Source of the DNA: Choristoneura fumiferana
Lineage: Eukaryota > Arthropoda > Insecta > Lepidoptera > Tortricidae
DNA length: 64,000 nucleotides
Assembly: GCF_025370935.1 (NCBI RefSeq)
Contig: NC_133473.1
Span: forward strand, 22,868,582 to 22,932,581
Direction of reading: 5' to 3'
Every line of letters begins with the position of its first letter. The stretch's first letter is position 1. The position numbers and the translations under genes are program-made. Of this stretch, positions 57,489 to 64,000 are shown piece after piece. Below the pieces are notes generated by a model. The model ran no database searches and was not told the DNA's origin. It saw only the letters and a list, made by a program, of their open reading frames with translations.

Positions 57489-58854
57489 ACACCCGTGATA
57501 TGTTTCAAACCGGTCTGTGGTACCTCTTTGAAGAGTTTGAACGAAAAGCACGGATTTTTTGTGATAAATAAACAAACACGTTAATCCATACTTTGGTGTC
57601 TATAAAAGGAAGAAAACTTAAATATAAGTATGTAGATATATTCAAGCATACAGTTATAAAAGGGATACATGATTTATTTGTTATATTCAGTTATGAATAA
57701 TGCAAGTACCTACCTTGGCTTCAAAGAAACCGTTTTTATATCAAAACTGGATAAGGGAAGAGAAAGTAAAACAAAATATCAAATAGAATCACTTGAAAGC
57801 CTCTTTGTAGTTTGTTTATGGGTTAAGGGCTACCCGAGGTTTTCATCCATTTTTGACTACTTTTAAATCGTATCTCCTACTTTTGCACTACAGATAGAAT
57901 TATAAGTCAAACGGCCATCAGATTTTGGAAAAAATTAATACTTAATTTTGTATGATTTTTTTAAACATTCTTAGTCAAAATACCATATATTATCACGCTA
58001 TTTTTACACAAGTAATATTTACTCGACGTTTCGGCAACGTTACAGCTGCCGTGGTCACGAGTAGACATGTGTGTGAGGGTTTTCATTTGAAACTAATTAA
58101 CACAAAAGATATGGCCAGAAAACCAGTATTTTGGCCTAAAATTGTTCAACTTTGATGCCACAGCACAGCACAGTGTGCAGTTTGTAGCACAGCCTTTTAT
58201 CTGACTATGAGGCGCCAAGACAGGTAATGCGTTTTTAGGGTTCCATATCCGAAGGGAGACAAATGTTACAGGGCTGTTTCTCAAGAACAGTAATAGATTA
58301 CACATTTGAAATTTATACATAAAGTGTATAATATTCTTATTCTTTTTAAAACAAACAAATAATAAAAAACTAGGTTTTCCGGTTTTTTAGCCTTTATGCT
58401 GTGCATTTATTTGTCTACAAGCCGCAATGATTTGGTAATACATTAGATTGTTCAAAAAGCAGGAAGGAAAAAGCTTACTACTAATTCCAGGATTTGAATT
58501 TTAAAAGGTGCCTAAATTAAAAAAAAAACATATTGTTCATATTCATATGGCATCACTTCGAAACCTGATAGCAGCATAAATCATTTCTGATGGATGATGC
58601 TCATTTTAAGTTTAAGACAGAAACTGTTTTAAAATTATTGAATAATAAAGCACTGATTTATAGATAAGGATAAAATGAACAGACACAAACAAGCAATTCT
58701 TTATAATTTGGTGCGCACAAGCTCTATCTATGACTATCTTAATCTGGTCAATTCTATTCCACTGATAAAAGATAAGGGCTAATGATTAACAGCGCCCGCT
58801 CATATTCCAAAGATACCATTCAACCAATAAAGGGAGCCAGGAGCTGGGACTCAC
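57489..58854 (-). other. Hip14 intron 1, right copy
   Basis: Collinear with 18130-19457. It contains the empty site (GAGGTACC, once) for the left-arm foldback element at about 57518-57525 on the reverse strand. No coding content. Confidence 0.8.
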
Positions 58855-59541
58855 ATAGAGCACGAGGGTGGAGACGGCGGTGGAGTTGCGCGCCAGGATG
58901 GCCCAGTGCAGGGCCGTGTTGCCGTGCGCCGCGTCGGCGGGGCGGGGGTCGGCGCCCAGCGACAGCAGCAGGCGCGCGGGGTCCACGCCCGCCACGCGCC
59001 ACGCCGCCCACATGAGCGGCGTCATGCCGCCCGCGTCGCCCGCGTCCGCCGCGCCCGCGCCGCCCGCCGCCACCAGGTACGCGCAGACGGCCGTGTGCCC
59101 GAACTGCGCCGCCAGGTGCAGCGCCGCGCAGCCCTCGGCGTCGCGCCGCGCCAGGTCGGCGCCCGCGCGCACCAGCAGCACGGCCGCCTCGAGGTGGCCC
59201 TGGCGCGCCGCCCAGTGCAGCGGCGTGGCGCGCAGCTCGCCGCCCACCGCGTCCACGGCGGCGCCGCGCGCCAGCAGGTACGCGCAGATCTCGCGCCGGT
59301 TGTTGATGGCGGCCCAGTGCAGCAGCGTGACGGTCTCGTGGTCGGGCTGGTTCACGTCCCAGCCGGCCTCCACGAGCTCGCGCACGCGATCAAAGGCGCC
59401 GTACTGCGTCGCCTTGACGATGTCGAAGCCGCTGTAGTCGCGCGCGGCGGGCTCGGCGCGGGCGGGCGCGGCGGCGGCGTCGTCCCGCTGCGCCGCGCCG
59501 CACTGCCCGCTGGCCGCCGCTCCGCACGTGCTCTCGTACAT
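58855..59541 (-). CDS. Hip14: Hip14 exon 1 (ankyrin repeats), right copy
   Basis: ATG at 59541-59539, 229 codons, the same protein sequence as the left copy. At least one silent difference exists (an Arg codon CGC for CGA near the fourth repeat). Start choice and domain layout are as described for 17443-18129. Confidence 0.95.
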
Positions 59542-60119
59542 GCCGCTCACTCCGCTCCCTCGCTCCGTAGACGCATCCTCGTTCCCCCTTCGACGATCAC
59601 GAATTCTTGCGCGAACGAAAACAGAGACGCGCAATTCTCTCGTTTGGTACCACTCCGATACAATGTACTATACTATCATAGCAAAAAAGGAAACTTCAAT
59701 TATTGACATTTCATTCTGAACCACAGACTACGTAGAGCGATAGTTCATTAAAAACAATTTCATTACCGTGGCCTATAGTAGAAAAACGTACTGCAAAATA
59801 GGTTAGCCAACACAACAATATTGAGGCAGATTCAGACTAAACACTAAATGTTAGAGTCAATCGAGTAATTTTTAGAAAAAATATATTAGCTCCATCGAAA
59901 CTATCGTTGATTCCGTCAATGTAATGTTAGAGCAAAAATATCTTTGGAGCAGTGTTAGTCACACTGTCAATGACAATGACAAACGTCAGTTATTTTTTTT
60001 AATGCCATTTGACTTTTTGACTTCTCTCTTGGATTCGCGCTGTCATCGTTCATCCACCACATCCACCATTATGTCTCATCTTTGATTATAATTGGATTCA
60101 TTATTATATAAACTAGATA
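59542..60119 (-). promoter_or_regulatory. Hip14 5' UTR and flank, right copy
   Basis: Mirror of 16871-17442 with minor differences, so the probable promoter region is present in both arms. No individual element identified. Confidence 0.5.
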
Positions 60120-60600
60120 GTATTCTAGGAAACAATGCGATTCAAATCTCAAAACGTCCCAACTTATTCTTGCTTGTGTGCATGACGACCACTTGACACT
60201 TGTGCATGCAAAATAATACCACGTAATGTCAAATCCCCCAAAATTGGGGGAAAATTATTATAGCGCGATAGACGCCCCGGTAAAAGTAATGGTTCATGTA
60301 ATCAAATATAAATAAATAAAACTGAAAAACTTTTTATCCTCTACATATGAAATTACCTATTTATGCATACATTTGAGGGCCACCTTTTTACCGCTCAATC
60401 AGTACCTATAATAATATGTTTTATTCAACAAATATTAATATTACAATTAATTTTTAGTATTAGAGATTATATTCCAAACAATTGATTTGATTAAGTAGCA
60501 TCTAGCGCCACGACAGTCCAATTCCTTTTTCAACTACCCAAACCACGAAATCTATTTATTTATTTATTATGTCCATTCATGACTTTTTTTATTATAGGAA
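60120..60600 (+). repeat. element C copy, right arm, uninterrupted
   Basis: Matches 6900-7478 directly. It shows the empty target (TATATTTGA followed by TTACATG on the reverse strand) of the left-arm insertion at 15980. Confidence 0.75.
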
Positions 60601-61130
60601 CTATAGCTATAGGTTTTTAGGGTTCCGGAGCCAAAATGGCAAAAACGGAACCCTTATAGTTGCGCCATGTCTGTCTGTCTGTCCATCCGCGGCTTTGCTC
60701 AGGGACTATCAATGCTAGAAAGCTGTATTTTTGCACGAATATATATGTAACTAATGCCGACAAAAATGGTATGTAAATAACGTTTAAAAAAAAAATTTTT
60801 ACTGTGCCTCCCATAGGGCGTAGAGTGGGGCTGATTTTTTACTTGTTGTGTAGATATCGTTGGATAGGTCTTTTAAAATCATTTGGGGTTTGCTTAAACG
60901 ATTATTCGATTCAGTGATTTTTTTGCAAAATATTTAACTTGAAAGTGCAAATTTTCATTAAAATCGAGCGCCCCTCTAAAATCTAAATCGGTGGGTGGAA
61001 AAATTTTGAAATATTCGGACGGCTAAATTTGCTTGAGAATTTAGTAGTTTAAGAGTAGCAAAGGCAGCCTAAGGTATAAAATATACCTAAACTTGGAAGA
61101 ATCCGTATAAAATATTACTTATTTTTTCGT
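60597..61130 (+). repeat. element D copy, right arm
   Basis: Mirror of 15120-15650: GGGTTCCGGAGCCAAAATGG, GTCTGTCTGTCTGTCCATCC and GGTTTGCTTAAACGATTATT. Followed to 61358 by the SINE-B-like tail shared by both arms, with about 20 extra bases here (CCTACTAGGCCTCC on the reverse strand). Confidence 0.75.
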
Positions 61131-61420
61131 AATGGTCTTTTTTTTTATTAGCCATTTTCTATGTCCCACTGCTAGGCAAAGGCCGCTCCCTCGGATTTCC
61201 AACTTTCCTTGTCGGCAGCTAAGTTTTGCCAGTCGTTTCTGAATCCTCTTGAGGGGAGGTTTGACCTTAAAGGAGGCCTAGTAGGTTACTCTTTGAGTAA
61301 AACAATAAGACGTTTAAAACAATTTTTAATTAAACCAAAAACACAAAAAAGGCCTAGTAGACTTATGTGCGACTACGCCTATTATTGGTTTGCGTTAATT
61401 ATTAAGTTGTTGTTGTTCGT

Positions 61421-62116
61421 GTAATGTAAACATAGTCGGATCGCTCGGTTATTTATGCGAGTGCATTGATACACACCGTCGCCGGCTTTCGGCGAACTTC
61501 GGGTATCCCGCAGATTTCCGCTACGCGTAAAGAGCGGGCGCCGGCCGACCCGCATACGGGTTTACCCGACCTAAACGCGAGTATGCATAATAACCACCAG
61601 AGGCGTCGGGCATTCACGGGCCAACCAGGTGTGCTCCGGATTTACCCGAGCGTCGACGAAGCACACCGAGCGTGAGCCGGCCAATTGTATCCGTGCCGAG
61701 TTTGCCCGGGCGCTGGCGGAATGCGCCGAGCGTGCACCGGCAATCGTATGCAGCAACAAGTCTGCCGTAAATGGCCGAATGCTGTACGAGTGCGCACGGG
61801 CACGCCCGAGCGCCGACTCCGTGTACCATCATAGGAGATCGGTTTTTCGTGGTTGTCGCTGTCAAAACTTTTCTCGGAGTCGGACGCTGCGCTTGCGCCA
61901 CTACCGTTTGCCAACGCGATACGCAATTGCTTACGCGATTTACGCTTCTTGCTTTTTGCTATTTGTGCTTTTCTTTATCTGACTTTTCCGTACTGTTAAT
62001 TCTTCTGTGCTGTGATTTTTACCTTCTGAACTTTTGTACTTTTTCTGTATTTTATATTATACAGTTTACGTGGGAAGAGTTCGTTTTTATTATTATAAAC
62101 GTTTAGATACCCCCAC
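61421..62116 (+). mobile_element. probable 5' LTR of a Ty3/gypsy element
   Basis: Opens TGTAATGTAAACATAG and ends CCCCCACA directly before a primer-binding-like TGGTGACCAGTGAAC (62119-62133). The first part is GC-rich with many CCGAGCG phrases; the second is T-rich. The 3' LTR is beyond the window, so the borders are inferred. Confidence 0.6.
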
Positions 62117-62165
62117 AGTGGTGACCAGTGAACTTAGAACATAGTGCTTAGAAGAATTTATAACT

Positions 62166-62967
62166 ATGCATAATAACGCGGATAACAGTGCGCGAGATCG
62201 GGCGAGTAATGGTAGTACGGAACATAAAGAAGCGGTAGTTTATCGTGTGGGTGTTAAGGTTCCGCCATTTTGGCCTGACAAACCTTCTTTTGTGGTTTGC
62301 CCAATTAGACGGACAGTTCGCTTTGTCAAATATTTACTTCGGATACGACAAAATTTTATCATGTCATATCGGTTTTGGAGCCCAGATATGCAACGGAAGT
62401 CGAAGATATTATTATTAACCCGCCCGACGCAAACAAGTACGAGGCTTTAAAACAACATTAATAGCTCGTTTATCTGCATCAAGAACAGAGCAATTAAAGC
62501 AGTTGATGATGAAAGAGGAGCTTGGGGATAGAAAGCCCAGTCAGTTCTTTCGTCATATTCGCAGTCAGGCGGGCGCAGATTACCCCGATGAAATTTATTC
62601 GGACATTATGGTCGAGCCGATTGCCAACCTTGCTTCAGAGCATTATTGTGACGCAAGAAGATATGCCGTTGGAGAAGTTAGCTTTGCTCGCGGACAAGAT
62701 TCATGAGGCTACATCGAATGGTACTCCTCATGTTGCTGTTGCTTCGACATCAGCGTCATACCGGCACCTGTCTCTGTTATTGACGAGTTGGGTCGCAAAA
62801 TCGAGGCTCTGACTAAAAAACTCGACGCGATGTCAACACTCAGAACATCGCGACTCCAGGGCAAGGTCAAGTCACGCAACAAACGTGACAAATCGTCCAG
62901 GAGCCGTTCCCGTGCTGGGCCAAGCGTCTTTGCTGGTATCACTACAAATTGGAGAAAAGGCAGCTAA
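62166..62967 (+). pseudogene. Ty3/gypsy gag remnant, frameshifted
   Basis: The ATG at 62166 opens a gag-like frame with VVYRVGVKVPPFWPDKPS, the usual start of lepidopteran gypsy gag proteins. Continuations appear in other frames: MMKEELGDRKPSQFFRHIRS at 62503, then EDMPLEKLALLADKIHEATS and KRDKSSRSRSRAG. At least two frame changes and a stop break it. No zinc-knuckle is visible. Confidence 0.75.
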
Positions 62968-63059
62968 GTGCATCTCGCCATGTAGTTATATTTCAAAAAA
63001 TAGCTAGAGAGTCGCTCGAAGCGACTACCGATTGTGCGTCTGTGTCAAGCCGTATATTT

Positions 63060-64000
63060 GTGACAGACGTTAAAACTAAAGTGCAATTTTAGTCGACACT
63101 GGGTCAGACTTATGTGTTTATCCTTTAAGTTATTTGCGTGGGCAAAAGCGTCATAAAACGAATTATGAGCTTTTTGCCGCAAATACAGTGATTGCTACTT
63201 ATGCTCAATAAGTTTGTGTTTAGATTTCAATTTACGCCGAAATTTTTCTTGGCGATTTGTTATAGCAGATGTAAGCAAACCCATAATAGGTGTGGATTTC
63301 TGTCCTTTTATAATTTGCTGGTCGATATTCGCAATGCGCGCCTAATCGACAGCAATAATCGCTTGCATCGGTTGCCTTGGTTGCTTATTCTTGTGCCTGC
63401 CCGCAAATTAAAGTTGTTTCAGGTGACTCCTCGTATCATAAACTGTTACAAGAGTATCCTGATATAATGCGGCCAGTTGGAACTCCACAGGAACGGAAAT
63501 GTAAGCACCAAACTAAGCATTATATCAAGACAACTCCGGGGCCACTGTTTTTGCTAGACCCAGACGATTAGCACCTGATCGGCTGAAGATTGCGCGACAG
63601 GAATTTGAAGAAATGGAGCGCACCGGTATCGTGCGAAGATCTGAGAGCTCATGGTCTTCTCCCTTCACCTTGTCCTAAAAAGGACAAGGCTGGCGACCTT
63701 GCGGGGACTATAGGGGCTCTCAATGCTCGCACGGTACCTGATAGGTACCCAGTGCGCCATATTGCCGATTTCTCGCATAACTTGTCAGGCTGTACGATTT
63801 TTAGCAAGTTAGATTGGTTCGTGCGTACAATCAAATTCCCTGTCGCGCCGAGGACGTGCCGAAGACAGCAATCACGACGCCCTTTGGACTTTTCGAGTTC
63901 CCTTTCATGAGCTTTGGTTAAGAAACGCCGCACAGACCTTTCAAGGTTCATGGATGAAGTCTAAGGGTCTTGATTGCTGTTTTCCCTTTATTGACGATGT
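63060..64000 (+). pseudogene. Ty3/gypsy pol remnant (protease to reverse transcriptase), runs off the window
   Basis: Fragments in three frames: a protease-like region (63090-63340), a linker, and the RT entry region with RDRNLKKWSAPVSCED and LNARTVPDRYPVRHIADFSH, followed by the TIFSKLDW block that leads to RT motif A. Frameshifts separate almost every block. The later catalytic motifs reach the window edge (an FIDDV-type phrase at 63983-63997). Inactive. Confidence 0.75.

Larger units (their letters stand above)
48410..61358 (-). repeat. right arm of the large inverted duplication
   Basis: Reverse complement of 14931-28517. It carries Hip14 on the - strand. Extras relative to the left arm are a SINE (57249-57488), about 375 bp at 50815-51190 and a 137-bp partial exon repeat (55516-55652). 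It lacks the left-arm insertions at 15980 and 19466. Confidence 0.95.

Overview
The window is animal nuclear DNA, most likely from a moth or butterfly. Genes are split by introns with GT..AG boundaries, exons are GC-rich inside AT-rich introns, and there are no operons or bacterial ribosome sites. The spaces are packed with small repeats of lepidopteran type: tRNA-headed SINEs, RTE-type LINE debris, TA-flanked MITEs, foldback elements and a decayed Ty3/gypsy element. The species call is inference from the repeat flavour. One assembly gap of 494 N lies at 32340-32833.

Region 1 (1-6900) holds the 3' part of Mob2 on the + strand: two internal exons and the terminal exon. A decayed extra copy of the terminal exon lies between the second exon and the true last exon. 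Region 2 (6900-14930) is transposon debris. An RTE-type LINE is split by a second LINE, a SINE fragment and an unexplained exon-like ORF. A large foldback element follows.

Region 3 is the main feature: two arms of a large inverted duplication, 14931-28517 and 48410-61358, separated by about 19.9 kb. Each arm carries all seven coding exons of Hip14, the ankyrin-repeat DHHC palmitoyltransferase (ZDHHC17/13 family). The left copy is on +, the right copy on -, with 3' ends facing each other. Exons are nearly identical. One 260-bp non-coding stretch that I aligned by eye differs at a few percent of positions. Several transposons are present in one arm and cleanly absent, with a single copy of the target site, in the other. 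The left copy has an 8-nt deletion in exon 6. Both copies have out-of-frame G-runs in exons 2 and 7, which look more like sequence-quality problems than biology. Whether the duplication is real or two haplotypes placed in one scaffold cannot be settled from sequence alone.

Region 4 (28518-48409), the spacer, holds two exons of an SLC31/Ctr-type copper transporter on +, whose later exons I cannot find. It also holds a five-exon fragment of a gene on - that combines a Mutator-transposase-like segment with a YqaJ nuclease domain, a truncated Harbinger transposase, and many repeats, including a 420-bp near-perfect palindrome. Region 5 (61359-64000) is a frameshifted Ty3/gypsy retrotransposon that abuts the outer edge of the right arm and runs off the window.
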